This document shows, in pieces, positions 26,105 to 35,329 of a DNA stretch of 64,000 bases (position 1 is the first letter of the stretch; each line of letters begins with the position of its first letter). Under the pieces are notes generated by a model that saw nothing but the letters and a program-made list of their open reading frames with translations, was not told the DNA's origin and made no database searches. This stretch comes from Cupriavidus sp. AU9028 (GTDB lineage Bacteria; Pseudomonadota; Gammaproteobacteria; Burkholderiales; Burkholderiaceae). The DNA lies in contig NZ_JAIMCG010000002.1 of the NCBI RefSeq assembly GCF_019795295.1, forward strand, positions 333,179 through 397,178, read 5' to 3'. Position numbers and translations under genes: made by a program.

Positions 26105-27220
26105 CTACCTCTGCCCGAACCGGCTCGCGGCAAACAGATCCTTGTACTCATACGGCTGGCAACGCCAATACTGTGGCGGAGCCGTCACTTGCGCGCCCAG
26201 TGCCGCGGCCGCATGCCACGGCCAGCGGGGGTTGTACAGCATCGCCCGGGCCAGCGACACCGCGTCCGCCTCGCCGTCGGCGATGATCCGCTCGGCCTGC
26301 TGCGGCTCGGTGATCAGTCCTACCGCCATGGTCGGCAGCCCCACTTCCGCCTTGACCCGCTGGGCATACGGCACCTGATACCCCGGTCCGATCCGGATCG
26401 CCTGCAGCGGAGACACCCCGCCGGTCGTCACATGGATTGCGGCGCAGCCGCGCTCGCGCAGCGCGCGCGACAGCGCCACCGTTCCCTCGATATCCCACCC
26501 GCCCGGCACCCAGTCGGTCGCCGAGATGCGCATCCACACCGGGCGCTCGGCCGGAAACACGGCCCGGACCGCTTCGAACACTTCGAGCGGAAAGCGCATG
26601 CGGTTCTCCAGGCTGCCGCCGTACTCGTCATCGCGCTGGTTGCCCAGCGGCGACAGGAACTGATGCAGCAGGTAGCCGTGCGCGCCGTGGATCTCGATGC
26701 CGTCGATGCCCAGCCGCGCCGCGCGTCGCGCCGTCTCGACGAAGCCGCGCTTGACCCGCTCCAGCCCTTCCCGGTCCAGCGCCGTGGGGGCAACCTCCCC
26801 GTCCGCGTGCGCCAGCGCCGAGGGCGCCTCGGTCTGCCACCCGCCAGGCTGCCCCGGCGGGATCTGCGCGCCGCCCTCCCAGGGCACCTGGCTGGACGCC
26901 TTGCGGCCCGCGTGGCCGATCTGCATGGCGATCGCCATCGGCGAATGCTGCCGGACCGCCTCGAGCACGCGCGCCAGCGCCGCCTCGTTCTCGTCGGAAT
27001 ACAGACCGAGATCGCGGGCGGTGATGCGCCCCTCGGGCGAAATCGCCGTCGCCTCGAGGATCAGCATGCCGGCGCCCGACAGCGCCAGATGCCCGAGATG
27101 GATCAGATGCCAGTCGGTCGCGCAGCCCTCGTCGGCAGAGTATTGGCACATCGGCGCGATGACGATGCGGTTGGCCAGCGTCAGCCCGCCGATCGACAAC
27201 GGTTCGAACAGTTTGCTCAT
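26105..27220 (-). CDS. NADH:flavin oxidoreductase, YqjM/XenA-type old yellow enzyme
   Basis: This 371-residue FMN-dependent ene-reductase reduces activated C=C bonds with NAD(P)H. It is a thermophilic-like (YqjM/XenA) class member, as shown by PMCQYSADEG with the FMN-modulating Cys, MQIGHAGRKASS, and IEIHGAHGYLLHQFLSP followed by the family tail GNQRDDEYGGSLENRMRF. The active-site Tyr sits in QYS and the substrate-binding His pair in HGAHGY. The C-terminal YQVPYAQRVK and SLARAMLYNPRWPWHAA match the phosphate-binding region. A strong AAGGAG lies before the ATG. It is monocistronic. The physiological substrate is unknown; stress or xenobiotic detoxification is usual for the family. Confidence 0.94.
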   Translation of the reverse strand: MSKLFEPLSIGGLTLANRIVIAPMCQYSADEGCATDWHLIHLGHLALSGAGMLILEATAISPEGRITARDLGLYSDENEAALARVLEAVRQHSPMAIAMQIGHAGRKASSQVPWEGGAQIPPGQPGGWQTEAPSALAHADGEVAPTALDREGLERVKRGFVETARRAARLGIDGIEIHGAHGYLLHQFLSPLGNQRDDEYGGSLENRMRFPLEVFEAVRAVFPAERPVWMRISATDWVPGGWDIEGTVALSRALRERGCAAIHVTTGGVSPLQAIRIGPGYQVPYAQRVKAEVGLPTMAVGLITEPQQAERIIADGEADAVSLARAMLYNPRWPWHAAAALGAQVTAPPQYWRCQPYEYKDLFAASRFGQR

Positions 27221-27499
27221 GGAACGCTCCTTTTTTACCTATTCCCGCCGTCAAACCCGGCGCGGATACCGCCGCCAGCACGCAACCGCTGTTCCAGCGC
27301 GCGCCTGCCCGCACCGGGCCTGGATTGTGCTCTATCCCGCGGCACCGTGCCGGGCGGCGGAGCCGGTTGGCCGGCTTAGCCGATACAATGCAGCATCGCG
27401 TGCCAGCACCATGCACGCCAGCGTTGCGACTTGCGACAGGACGGTTCGCGCAACCAGCAGCGCTGGCTGATCAACACCCCATCTGTAAGAGAGTTTGCC

Positions 27500-30061
27500 G
27501 TGGAGCCATCCAAGCCATTTCTGGTGGACCATCACGACTGCACTGGCTGGAACGGCGAAATGGCCCGCCGCATCCGCGACTTCGACTGGTCCCGCACGGA
27601 GCTTGGGCCAATCGACCAGTGGCAGCGCAGCCTGGCCGGCACGGTCCAGCTGATCCTCGCTTCGCCGGTGCCCATGGTGCTGTTGTGGGGCAAGCTCGGC
27701 TACATGATCTACAACGACCCGTACGCCGGTTTCGCCGGCGGCCGCCACCCCTATCTGCTCGGCAGCCCGGTCGAGCGGGGCTGGCCGGAAGTCGCGGAAT
27801 TCAATCGGCACGTGATGGACGTCTGCCTGGGGGGCGGCACCCTGACCTATCGCGAGAAGGAATTGGTGCTGCTTCGCAACGGCAAGCCCGAAGACGTCTG
27901 GATGGACCTGTACTACAGTCCCGTCGCCGACGATCACGGTCGTCCGGCCGGGGTGCTGGCCGTCGTGATCGAGACCACCGAGCGCGTGCGGATCGAGCGC
28001 TCCCGGGAACAGGCCGAGGCCGCGCTGCAGCGGACCAATGAACGGCTGCAACTGGCGCTCAATACGGGGGCGGTGCTGGGAACCTGGGTCTGGGATGTCT
28101 CCACCGACCTCGTGCGAGGCGACGAACGCTTCGCCCGAACCTTCGCGGTGGGCGTTGCCGAGGCCGAAGCCGGCGTGCCGCGCACGCTGGTCAGCCGCAG
28201 CATTCATCCCGACGACTATGCCGACCTGGAACAGCTGACGGGCGAGGCGGTCGCGACCGGCAAGCCCTTCCGCGCCGAATACCGCATCCGCCGCCCGGGG
28301 GGCGACTACATGTGGGTACAGGCCAACGGCCAGTGCCAGTTCGGCGCGCAGGGCGAACCGCTGCGTTTTCCTGGCGTGCTGATCGACATCCACGAGCGCA
28401 AGATCGCCGAACAGGCGCTGCTGCAACTGACCGAAACCCTGGAGCGGCGGGTGGCCGAAGCGGTCTCCGCGCAGGCCATGGCCGAGGGCCAGCTGCGGCA
28501 GGCGCAGAAGATGGAAGCCATCGGCAGCCTGACCGGCGGCATCGCGCACGATTTCAACAACGTCCTGCAGGTGATCAGCGGCAACCTGCAGATGCTCGCC
28601 AGCGAAGTGGCCGGCAACCCGATGGCGCAGGGGCGCATCGCCACCGCCTCCACCGCCGTGCGCCGGGGCGCGAAGCTGGCCGCCCACCTGCTGGCCTTCG
28701 CCCGCCGTCAGCCGTTGTCCCCGGCGCCGGTCGACCCCGCCCGCCTGGTTTCGGGCATGACCGAACTGCTGCACCGGACCCTGGGCGAGGCCATCGACGT
28801 CGAGACCAAGATGCCGGGCGGGCTGTGGAACGTGCTGGCCGACCGTAACCAGCTGGAAAACGCCCTCCTCAACCTGGCGATCAACGCGCGCGACGCGATG
28901 CCCGGCGGCGGCAAGCTCACCATCGCGGCCAGCAACGTGGTCGTCGACAACAACGTCAGCGAACATCCCGGCGTGACCCCGGGCGAGTATGTCTTCTTCA
29001 CGGTGCGCGATACCGGCGTGGGAATGTCATCACATGTCCTGGAACACGCTTTCGAACCGTTCTTCACCACCAAGCCCGATGGTCATGGCACGGGTCTGGG
29101 CCTGAGCATGGTGTTCGGTTTCGTCAAGCAGAGTGGCGGTCATACCGCCATCCACAGCGCCGAAGGCGCTGGGACCACCGTGTGCCTGTACTTCCCGCGG
29201 TGCGAGGACGAAGAGCCGGTCGAAGCGCCGGAGCCGGATCATTTGCCGCTGGGCGGGCACGAGACCGTACTGGTGGTCGAGGACGATGCGGACGTGCGCA
29301 TCACGGCCGTCGAGATGCTGGCCCAGCTCGGCTACCGGGTCAGGGTCGCCAGCGACGGGGAAGCGGCGCTGCGCGTGATCGAAAGCGGCGATCCGATCGA
29401 CCTGCTGTTCACCGACGTCATCATGCCCGGCCAGCTCAAGGGCGGCGAACTGGCAAGGCGCGTGGGCGAGCTGCGCCCGGGCCTGCCGGTGCTCTTCACC
29501 TCCGGCTACACCCGCGACGAGATCTTCCACCACGGCAAGCTCGACGAGGGCGTCAACCTGCTCAGCAAGCCGTACCGTCGCGACGATCTGGCGCGGGCGG
29601 TGCGCAGCGTATTGAATGCGGTGCGCAACGAACAGATCCGCCGCAACATCGAAGGCGGCGGCCGCTCGTCCAGCCCGGCGCGCGACCCCGACGCGCCTCC
29701 TTCGGTACTGCTGGTCGAGGACGACGTCTCGTCGCAGGAAGCACTGCGCGAGCTGCTGATGGCGTTCGGGCTGCGATGCTCCGCCGCGGGCAGCGCGGAA
29801 GAAGCGCTGCAACTGGCGGCGCTCTACTACCACGATGTGCTGCTGACCGACCTGACGCTACCAGGGATTCCCGGCGATCAGCTCGCCATGCAGTTGCGCG
29901 ACGTCCAGCCAGAGCTCGCCGTGGTCATCATGTCGGGCTACGGCGCCGATCCGGAGATCATGACGCGCATCCCCGGCCTGCGCTGGCTGGCCAAGCCAAT
30001 CGACCTCATCACCCTGCAGGAAAGCCTGGCGGAGTGGATCGGCAACGCCGCGCCAGCCTAG
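27500..30061 (+). CDS. Hybrid sensor histidine kinase with two C-terminal receivers
   Basis: This 853-residue cytoplasmic hybrid kinase begins with two PAS-like domains: residues ~30-165, with a photoreceptor-PAS-like LGYMIYNDPYAGFAGGRHP, and ~190-320, ending in a PAC motif FPGVLIDIHERK. A coiled coil leads to the H box TGGIAHDFNNVLQVISG with phospho-His near 350. The catalytic domain is intact (NLAINARDAMPGGG, VRDTGVGM, GTGLGLSMVFGFVKQSGG). Two receivers follow at ~588-705 (VVEDDADVR, LLFTDVIMPG) and ~733-850 (LLVEDDVSSQ, LLTDLTLPG). The GTG at 27500 has AAGAGAG upstream; no ATG is better placed. No output domain or partner regulator is adjacent. It resembles PAS-PAS-HK-REC-REC kinases common in Burkholderiaceae. 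Confidence 0.9.
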   Translation: MEPSKPFLVDHHDCTGWNGEMARRIRDFDWSRTELGPIDQWQRSLAGTVQLILASPVPMVLLWGKLGYMIYNDPYAGFAGGRHPYLLGSPVERGWPEVAEFNRHVMDVCLGGGTLTYREKELVLLRNGKPEDVWMDLYYSPVADDHGRPAGVLAVVIETTERVRIERSREQAEAALQRTNERLQLALNTGAVLGTWVWDVSTDLVRGDERFARTFAVGVAEAEAGVPRTLVSRSIHPDDYADLEQLTGEAVATGKPFRAEYRIRRPGGDYMWVQANGQCQFGAQGEPLRFPGVLIDIHERKIAEQALLQLTETLERRVAEAVSAQAMAEGQLRQAQKMEAIGSLTGGIAHDFNNVLQVISGNLQMLASEVAGNPMAQGRIATASTAVRRGAKLAAHLLAFARRQPLSPAPVDPARLVSGMTELLHRTLGEAIDVETKMPGGLWNVLADRNQLENALLNLAINARDAMPGGGKLTIAASNVVVDNNVSEHPGVTPGEYVFFTVRDTGVGMSSHVLEHAFEPFFTTKPDGHGTGLGLSMVFGFVKQSGGHTAIHSAEGAGTTVCLYFPRCEDEEPVEAPEPDHLPLGGHETVLVVEDDADVRITAVEMLAQLGYRVRVASDGEAALRVIESGDPIDLLFTDVIMPGQLKGGELARRVGELRPGLPVLFTSGYTRDEIFHHGKLDEGVNLLSKPYRRDDLARAVRSVLNAVRNEQIRRNIEGGGRSSSPARDPDAPPSVLLVEDDVSSQEALRELLMAFGLRCSAAGSAEEALQLAALYYHDVLLTDLTLPGIPGDQLAMQLRDVQPELAVVIMSGYGADPEIMTRIPGLRWLAKPIDLITLQESLAEWIGNAAPA

Positions 30062-30093
30062 AAAACCGGCACCAGCCGCCCCCCAGATTTCCC

Positions 30094-30193
30094 ACGGCAC
30101 TTGGACAACCAACACGCCGTTCCTGCGAAAGCGGAAATCCAGCGTCTTCTGCAGCCGCTGGGTCCCCGCTTTCGCGGGGACAACGGCACTTGG
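30094..30193. repeat. Imperfect palindromic element flanked by 11-bp direct repeats
   Basis: ACGGCACTTGG occurs at 30094-30104 and again at 30183-30193. Between them lies an inverted repeat: CCTGCGAAAGCGG plus ATCCAGCG on the left, CGCTGGGT plus CCCCGCTTTCGCGGGG on the right, around a TCTTCTGCAG centre. This resembles the short mobile palindromes with CGCTTTCGCGGG cores found in many betaproteobacteria. The direct repeats could be a target-site duplication. Confidence 0.65.
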
Positions 30194-30214
30194 TCAGCAG
30201 CCTGACTGCCCGCC

Positions 30215-30604
30215 TCAAAGCAGGCGGTCCCATTGACGATCCTGCTCGCGGCGCTCCCGTGCTTCCTGGCAGTTGGCGCGGATATGCAGCGTGGCACCGA
30301 GCATCCAGACCGCGCCCACGGCCAGGCTGATGCCGGCCAGCACGGGAACGTGCGGGTGCGACTGCGTCAACACCGCCCCGCCGGCCAGGAACAGGACGCC
30401 GGGCAACACCGCGACTGCCGCCATGAGCCTGGGGTGTTGCTGCTCCGCCTGCCAGAGCAGCGGCCAGGGACTCCATCTGCTCTCGCCGCAACGCAATGCC
30501 TCCCGCCGCAGATGGCCAGCCGGCGTCAGGGACGGGCTCGACGACCCATTGCAGGAGCGGTCCTGCGGGATCGCAGCGGGGTTGAGCAAGGGCTCGTTCA
30601 GCAT
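30215..30604 (-). CDS. Hypothetical two-helix membrane protein
   Basis: This 129-residue protein is not recognised. The start at 30604 has AGGAGG at ideal spacing. The N-terminal 55 residues are polar. Two hydrophobic helices follow (AVAVLPGVLFLAGGAVLTQ and VPVLAGISLAVGAVWMLGATL), then a charged tail with ERREQDRQWDRLL. Both ends are probably cytoplasmic. It is convergent with the hybrid kinase and about 200 bp downstream of the MurA-like gene's terminator on the same strand, so it is likely a separate unit. Confidence 0.68.
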   Translation of the reverse strand: MLNEPLLNPAAIPQDRSCNGSSSPSLTPAGHLRREALRCGESRWSPWPLLWQAEQQHPRLMAAVAVLPGVLFLAGGAVLTQSHPHVPVLAGISLAVGAVWMLGATLHIRANCQEARERREQDRQWDRLL

Positions 30605-30808
30605 GACGTCCTCCTGGAAAAAGGGGCGCGGCCCCCGCTCTCGCGACAGCGGCACGGCGAGCCGGCCCTGGGCCAATGGACCGCATACTGCGGCCAATAG
30701 CCCGAGTGGCGGGTCGCCGGCCCGGCAGCCACGGTTGCGCAACGCAAGAGATCGCAGGAAATCGGCGATTACAGGCCGCACCTGCCCTGGTCGCAGGCAA
30801 GAAACACA

Positions 30809-30832
30809 ACGGGCCGCGCAAGGGCGGCCCGT
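30809..30832 (-). terminator. Rho-independent terminator of the MurA-like gene
   Basis: On the minus strand ACGGGCCGC pairs with GCGGCCCGT across a short loop and is followed by TGTGTTTCTTG. It lies 25 bp past the stop of the MurA-like gene. Confidence 0.75.
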
Positions 30833-30857
30833 CGGAGCGGTGTCGGGCAAGGCGGGA

Positions 30858-32159
30858 TCAGTCCCCTTCGGCCCACTCCACCTGGACGCCGAGGCTGCGC
30901 AGGTTCTCGACAAAGCGCGGATGCGCGCGCCGGATCGGCGCCGCGTTGCGAATCTCGGACCGCCCCTCGATGCTCGCCGCCACCATGAACAGGGCGATCG
31001 CCACGCGGATGATGTACGGACTCTCGACCACCGCCGGCGCCAGCGGATTGCCGCCGAAGGTGATCAACCGGTGCGGGTCGGACAGGAACACGTGCGCGCC
31101 AAACTTGGACAGCTCGCCAGTCCAGCCCAGCGCACCATCGTAGACCTTGTTCCAGAACATCGCGTTGCCCTGCGCCCGCACGCCAAGCGCAATGAAGATC
31201 GGCAGCAGGTCGACCGGGAAATACGGCCAGGGCGCCGCTTCCACCTTGGTCAGCACGTTGCTGGTGAAGGGCGTCTGCACCTGCAGCGGCCCGGACCGTT
31301 CGGCGCGCGACCAGCCGTCCTCATGGACGATCCGCACGCCAAATTTCTCGAAGGTGCGGTCGATCAGCGGGAAATTCTCCGGCGCGCTGTTCTTCACCAC
31401 CACATCGCCGCCGGTAATCGCACCCAGCGCCAGGAACGTGGTGATCTCGTGGAAATCCTCATCGAAGCGGAATTCCCCGCCGCGCAGCGGCACGCCGCCG
31501 TGCACCGTGATGCGGGAAGTGCCGATGCCTTCGATGCGGGCGCCCATCATCGCCATGAAGCGGCAAAACTCCTGCACGTGCGGTTCGGAGGCGGCATTGG
31601 TCAGGGTCGAGGTGCCGTCCGCGGCGGAGGCGCACAGCACGAAATTCTCGGTCGTCGTCACCGAGGCGTAGTCGAGCCAGTGGTTCACCGGACACAACGG
31701 CCCGTCCCGCTGCACCAGCAGCGAGCCCTCGGCGCGCTCCACCTGGCTGCCGAAGCGCCGGAAGATGTCCACGTGCGGATCGATCTCACGCACGCCCAGC
31801 GTGCAACCCTTGACGTTGTCCTCCAGACGGGCAACACCGAAGCGGGCGACCAGCGGCGGCACCAGCATGATCGACGAGCGCATCTCCTCCGGAAGCCGGT
31901 GGCTTGCCGCGTCGAAGACCGTGTCCTTGTGATGCAGGTCGAGCGTGCCGCTCTCGTGGTCCATCCGCACATCGCTGCCGAGCTTGCGGAAGATGTCGAG
32001 GATCTTGCGGACGTCGGTGATGTCCGGCACGCCATGCAGGCGGACCGGCTGATCGGTCAACAGGGTGGCGCACAGCACCGGAAGCACCGCGTTCTTGTTG
32101 GCCGAAGGGACAATGCGGCCGCGCAGCGGCGTGCCGCCATGGACGATGAGATTGCTCAT
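30858..32159 (-). CDS. murA: UDP-N-acetylglucosamine 1-carboxyvinyltransferase (MurA family; probable paralogue)
   Basis: MurA transfers enolpyruvate from PEP to UDP-GlcNAc, the first committed step of peptidoglycan synthesis. This 433-residue protein keeps the key residues: Lys22 and Asn23 in ANKNAVLPVL, the PEP-adduct/fosfomycin Cys at 119 in KGCTLG, the general-base Asp in FPVDLLPIF and the late Arg in SPYIIRVAIAL. The surroundings of these motifs diverge from E. coli MurA (NVKGC for PGGC, VPPLVARFG for GPLVARFG). The locus is also not the usual murA neighbourhood near hisG and toluene-tolerance genes, so I infer a second copy. No Shine-Dalgarno is visible before the ATG. It is monocistronic with its own terminator. 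Confidence 0.85.
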   Translation of the reverse strand: MSNLIVHGGTPLRGRIVPSANKNAVLPVLCATLLTDQPVRLHGVPDITDVRKILDIFRKLGSDVRMDHESGTLDLHHKDTVFDAASHRLPEEMRSSIMLVPPLVARFGVARLEDNVKGCTLGVREIDPHVDIFRRFGSQVERAEGSLLVQRDGPLCPVNHWLDYASVTTTENFVLCASAADGTSTLTNAASEPHVQEFCRFMAMMGARIEGIGTSRITVHGGVPLRGGEFRFDEDFHEITTFLALGAITGGDVVVKNSAPENFPLIDRTFEKFGVRIVHEDGWSRAERSGPLQVQTPFTSNVLTKVEAAPWPYFPVDLLPIFIALGVRAQGNAMFWNKVYDGALGWTGELSKFGAHVFLSDPHRLITFGGNPLAPAVVESPYIIRVAIALFMVAASIEGRSEIRNAAPIRRAHPRFVENLRSLGVQVEWAEGD

Positions 32160-32380
32160 GAAGGAGAGTCAGGCCCCGGCCAGGCTGCCGGTCCCGCCGT
32201 GAAGGTAGCGGATGGAAACGCGGCATTGTACTGCCCGCGGAGGCCATCGCCCGCCCCGAAGGCGGGCGATGGGCGGATTTTCCTGGCGCCGATGTCGGTA
32301 GCGAGCGACACTCTGTGGCCTTCGCGCCACCGGAGCCCCGCCTTACTCTTCGCTAACTGGCCCCGGCGTCACTGCGAAGG

Positions 32381-32629
32381 TCATCTCGGCGGCGGCCGGC
32401 GCTTGTACCAGAGGTAGCCGGGCAACACGTCGGCGGCCCCCGGGTGGCCGACACTGTCCGGGTTCTCCGACACCATCGTCACGAACCCGACCGGTTCCCC
32501 GGAGCGCTGCAGCGCCCGCAATGCCTCGCAGCGCGCCAGGACGGACGCTAGCTGGTCCGAAGCAAAGTCCTCGGCATGCGGGGTGGGCACGCCATTCTCG
32601 TCGTACGTGGTCCAGTAGACGCGGTACAT
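32381..32629 (-). CDS. Hypothetical 82-aa protein
   Basis: This short protein begins MYRVYWTTYDENGVPTPHAE. It has a mixed alpha/beta look, with a central ALRALQRSGEPVGFVTMVSE and a C-terminal YLWYKRRPPPR. It lies 62 bp after the thioesterase gene on the same strand and is probably co-transcribed with it. The ribosome site is weak, so the start could lie elsewhere. An alternative overlapping frame (32343-32690) has Arg/Gly-rich non-protein composition and is rejected. The family is unknown. Confidence 0.6.
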   Translation of the reverse strand: MYRVYWTTYDENGVPTPHAEDFASDQLASVLARCEALRALQRSGEPVGFVTMVSENPDSVGHPGAADVLPGYLWYKRRPPPR

Positions 32630-32691
32630 GGAAATGTTCAGGCGGATCGTCGGGATCGTTGGCCGGAATGCGCAAGGTCTCCCTCGCCATG

Positions 32692-33102
32692 TCACTTCGG
32701 ATACAAAACCATCTGCGTACACCGGAACAGAGCGATCGTCTTGCCCGTGTCCCGATGCGTCACGGTGGCATCCCATACCTGGGTTGTCTTGCCAAGATGA
32801 ACCGCGGTAGCGGTGCAATCGAGCGTGCCGTCTCGAGCCGTGCCCAGGTGGTTCGATTTGAGTTCCACCGTCGTGAACCCGCTCGCACCCTCGGGCAGGT
32901 TGGCAACGCAGCCGTAACCCGCGCAGGTATCGGCCAGCGTCACGACCGTGCCGGCATGCAGGAATCCGTTGGGCGCCATCAGCGCCTTGCGCACCACGAG
33001 CTCCGCACTGACGGTGCCTTCGGCGACCTTGGTGACGACGATGCCAAGCGTTCCCGGCAGGTTCTCGGCGCCCTTGCGATTGAATACGTCGGGATCGATC
33101 AT
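32692..33102 (-). CDS. PaaI-family hotdog-fold thioesterase
   Basis: This 136-residue protein is a PaaI/YbgC-like hotdog acyl-CoA thioesterase. The catalytic motif APNGFLHAGTVVTLADTCAGYGC (HxGxxxxLxD region) sits at about residues 43-65, and VELKSNHLGTARDGTLDC gives the long strand typical of the phenylacetyl-CoA thioesterase/HGG family. The start at 33102 has AGGAGGAG at good spacing. It probably hydrolyses an aryl- or acyl-CoA; no paa genes are nearby. It is upstream of the small hypothetical gene at 32381. Confidence 0.88.
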   Translation of the reverse strand: MIDPDVFNRKGAENLPGTLGIVVTKVAEGTVSAELVVRKALMAPNGFLHAGTVVTLADTCAGYGCVANLPEGASGFTTVELKSNHLGTARDGTLDCTATAVHLGKTTQVWDATVTHRDTGKTIALFRCTQMVLYPK

Positions 33103-33212
33103 GTCTCCTCCTGCAATGCGTGGCGTTGTTTGTGTATGACAGTGCATTGTAAGCGCAAGCTTCGGACGGCACGGCGCAGCGGTCGCGGGGTGGCGCCGGG
33201 GTGGAAGACCAA

Positions 33213-33327
33213 CCCCTCTCCCCGGCCCTCTCCCCTTGAAGGGGAGAGGGAGAAAACCCGCGGCATATCAAGTGCTTCAGGTTTGCTCCCCTCGCCCGCC
33301 CTGCGGGAGAGGGGCCGGGGGAGAGGG
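33213..33327. repeat. REPIN-like paired palindrome, copy C
   Basis: The left half (33213-33250) has CCCTCTCCCCTT/AAGGGGAGAGGG. The right half (33288-33327) has a CCCGC/GCGGG core plus the CCGGGGGAGAGGG tail. The 37-bp spacer (AGAAAACCC, then TCAAGT and GCTC) aligns well with copy B. It lies between the thioesterase gene and the chemoreceptor terminator. Confidence 0.8.
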
Positions 33328-33353
33328 CCCGCGCCCATCCGCCGCCGCCAGGC

Positions 33354-33382
33354 AAAAAAAAACGCGCGGCGGGTGCCGCGCG
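33354..33382 (-). terminator. Rho-independent terminator of the chemoreceptor gene
   Basis: On the minus strand an 8-bp perfect stem (33375-33382 with 33363-33370, loop of four) is followed by nine T (33354-33362). It lies about 105 bp beyond the chemoreceptor stop. Confidence 0.88.
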
Positions 33383-33486
33383 GCGAGGACAGCTGGAAGG
33401 GAGCGGCATCGCGCCGTCCGCGAGTTCGCCCTCGGGGCGCGGCTGACCGAGCATCAGGCGCGGCGCCCTCGGGGATCAGGCTCCGA

Positions 33487-35055
33487 TCACGCAGCGATCA
33501 GGCGAGAATCGGTCATCGAGGAAAGCTGGAACGAGGACACCGCCTGCTTGAGCTTCTGCGCCTGCTCTTCCAGCGAGCCGGCGGCAGCGGCGGCCTGTTC
33601 GACCAGCGCGGCGTTCTGCTGGGTCACGGTGTCCATCTGGTTGACGGCCTGGTTGACCTGCTCGATGCCGGCGCTCTGCTCGGCCGAGGCGGCGCTGATT
33701 TCGCCCATGATGTCGGTGACGCGCCTGACCGCCTGGACGATCTCGTCCATCGTCTTGCCCGCTTGCGCGACGAGGTTGGTGCCAGTCTCCACACGGTCGG
33801 CGGAGTCCCCGATCAGCGCCTTGATCTCCTTGGCGGCCGTTGCGCTGCGCTGGGCGAGGCTGCGAACTTCGCCAGCCACCACCGCGAAGCCGCGGCCCTG
33901 CTCGCCGGCGCGCGCGGCTTCCACCGCGGCGTTCAGCGCCAGGATGTTGGTCTGGAAGGCAATGCCTTCGATGACCGCGATGATCTCCACGACCTTGCGC
34001 GAAGCGACGTTGATCTCTTCCATGGTGTCGACCACCTGGCCGACCACCTGGCCGCCGCGCATGGCGATGTCCGATGCGTTGACGGCGAGGGAGCTGGCCT
34101 GCTTGGCGTTGTCGGCGTTCTGGCGAACGATGCCGGTCAGTTCTTCCATGCTGGACGCGGTTTCTTCCAGCGAGGAGGCCTGCTCTTCCGTGCGCTGCGA
34201 CAGGTCGGTGTTGCCGGCCGCGATCTGGCTGGTGCCAATGGCAATAGCTTCGGTACCGGCGCGCACCTGACCGACGATGCGCTGGAGGTTGCTGTTCATC
34301 TCGCCCAGCGCTTGCAGCAGCTGACCGGTCTCGTCCTTGCTCGGTGATTCGATGTGGCCGGACAGGTCGCCGTCGGCAACGGTGCGGGCGAAAGTCACGG
34401 CGCGCTGCAGCGGGCGCGTGATGCCGATGGTCAGCCAATAGGCGAAGCCCACGCCAATTGCCAGCACGAAGAGCCCCAGGCCGATCAGGCGATTGCGGGC
34501 GCGTTCATAGATGTCGTTGATTTCCTGCGCGGTCGTGTCGATGCTGGCGCGCTGGATGTCGAGCAGCTTTTGAATCTCGCCGAGATACGCATCGCCAGCC
34601 GGAACGAATTCCTTCTCCAGCACGGCATTGGCTTCGTCGGTCTGACCCGCGGCCTTCAGTTCGGCGATGCGGACGCGCGATTTGTTGTACGGGTCGCGCA
34701 CCTGCAGGATCTTCTGGAAGGCCGCCTTCTCCGCGTCGGAGGACAGCATCGTCTCCATCTTGTCGCGCAGCTCGCCGATGGTCTTGAAGGACACCTTGAC
34801 CTCATTCTCGAAGAATGCGGCAAGGGTGGGATCGGCGCTGCGCGCCACTGCGGTGGTGCGGCGCACGCTGGTATGCATCAGCCGATACCAGTCGCTGACG
34901 ATGCGCTCCTTGGCCAGCGGCTCTTCCATCATCGCGCGAGTGCGCTCGGCGACTTCCTGCAAGCGGAAAATGCCGAGTCCCGTCATCAACGTGGACAGCA
35001 GCAGCACGAGTCCGAAGCCGATACCCAGCCGGACGCCAATTCCTAGGTTCTTCAT
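33487..35055 (-). CDS. Methyl-accepting chemotaxis protein (Tsr-like)
   Basis: This 522-residue inner-membrane chemoreceptor has a first helix ([19 protein letters not shown]), a periplasmic four-helix-bundle sensor (~32-190), and a second helix ([19 protein letters not shown]) followed by a HAMP domain. The cytoplasmic coiled coil has the hairpin tip [20 protein letters not shown], then [20 protein letters not shown], the invariant CheW/CheA-binding region. Methylation-type Gln/Glu helices flank the tip ([19 protein letters not shown]). The C-terminus ends LIAA without an NWETF pentapeptide. Start at 35055 with AGGTAGAG upstream. No other chemotaxis genes are present, so it is an orphan receptor. 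The ligand is unknown. Confidence 0.95.
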   Translation of the reverse strand: MKNLGIGVRLGIGFGLVLLLSTLMTGLGIFRLQEVAERTRAMMEEPLAKERIVSDWYRLMHTSVRRTTAVARSADPTLAAFFENEVKVSFKTIGELRDKMETMLSSDAEKAAFQKILQVRDPYNKSRVRIAELKAAGQTDEANAVLEKEFVPAGDAYLGEIQKLLDIQRASIDTTAQEINDIYERARNRLIGLGLFVLAIGVGFAYWLTIGITRPLQRAVTFARTVADGDLSGHIESPSKDETGQLLQALGEMNSNLQRIVGQVRAGTEAIAIGTSQIAAGNTDLSQRTEEQASSLEETASSMEELTGIVRQNADNAKQASSLAVNASDIAMRGGQVVGQVVDTMEEINVASRKVVEIIAVIEGIAFQTNILALNAAVEAARAGEQGRGFAVVAGEVRSLAQRSATAAKEIKALIGDSADRVETGTNLVAQAGKTMDEIVQAVRRVTDIMGEISAASAEQSAGIEQVNQAVNQMDTVTQQNAALVEQAAAAAGSLEEQAQKLKQAVSSFQLSSMTDSRLIAA

Positions 35056-35329
35056 TTCTCTACCTGAAAGACATTGAAATCGCGGCGAAAGACCGGCGCA
35101 GAATCGGCGTTCTGCCATCGTGGGCGCCGCACCGCTCGACGGTCATCCACGAGTTCATCCTTCAGATCAACGTCATTCCCGGTAAAAACTTTAGCGGCGG
35201 CAACATGCAGAACCGCGCTCCAGTGCGCGCGACGCCCGCGCTGCGTTCTGGGCTGGGGTGTTATTGTCTTGCGCAGATGCGGCGACACGACCGTATCGAA
35301 ACCCCACCATTACAAAGGAGACGATCCCG

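Noticed and set aside
32343-32690. An open frame overlapping the 82-aa gene
   Set aside because: Its protein is Arg/Gly/Pro-rich with no structure, while the overlapping 32381-32629 frame looks like a genuine protein.
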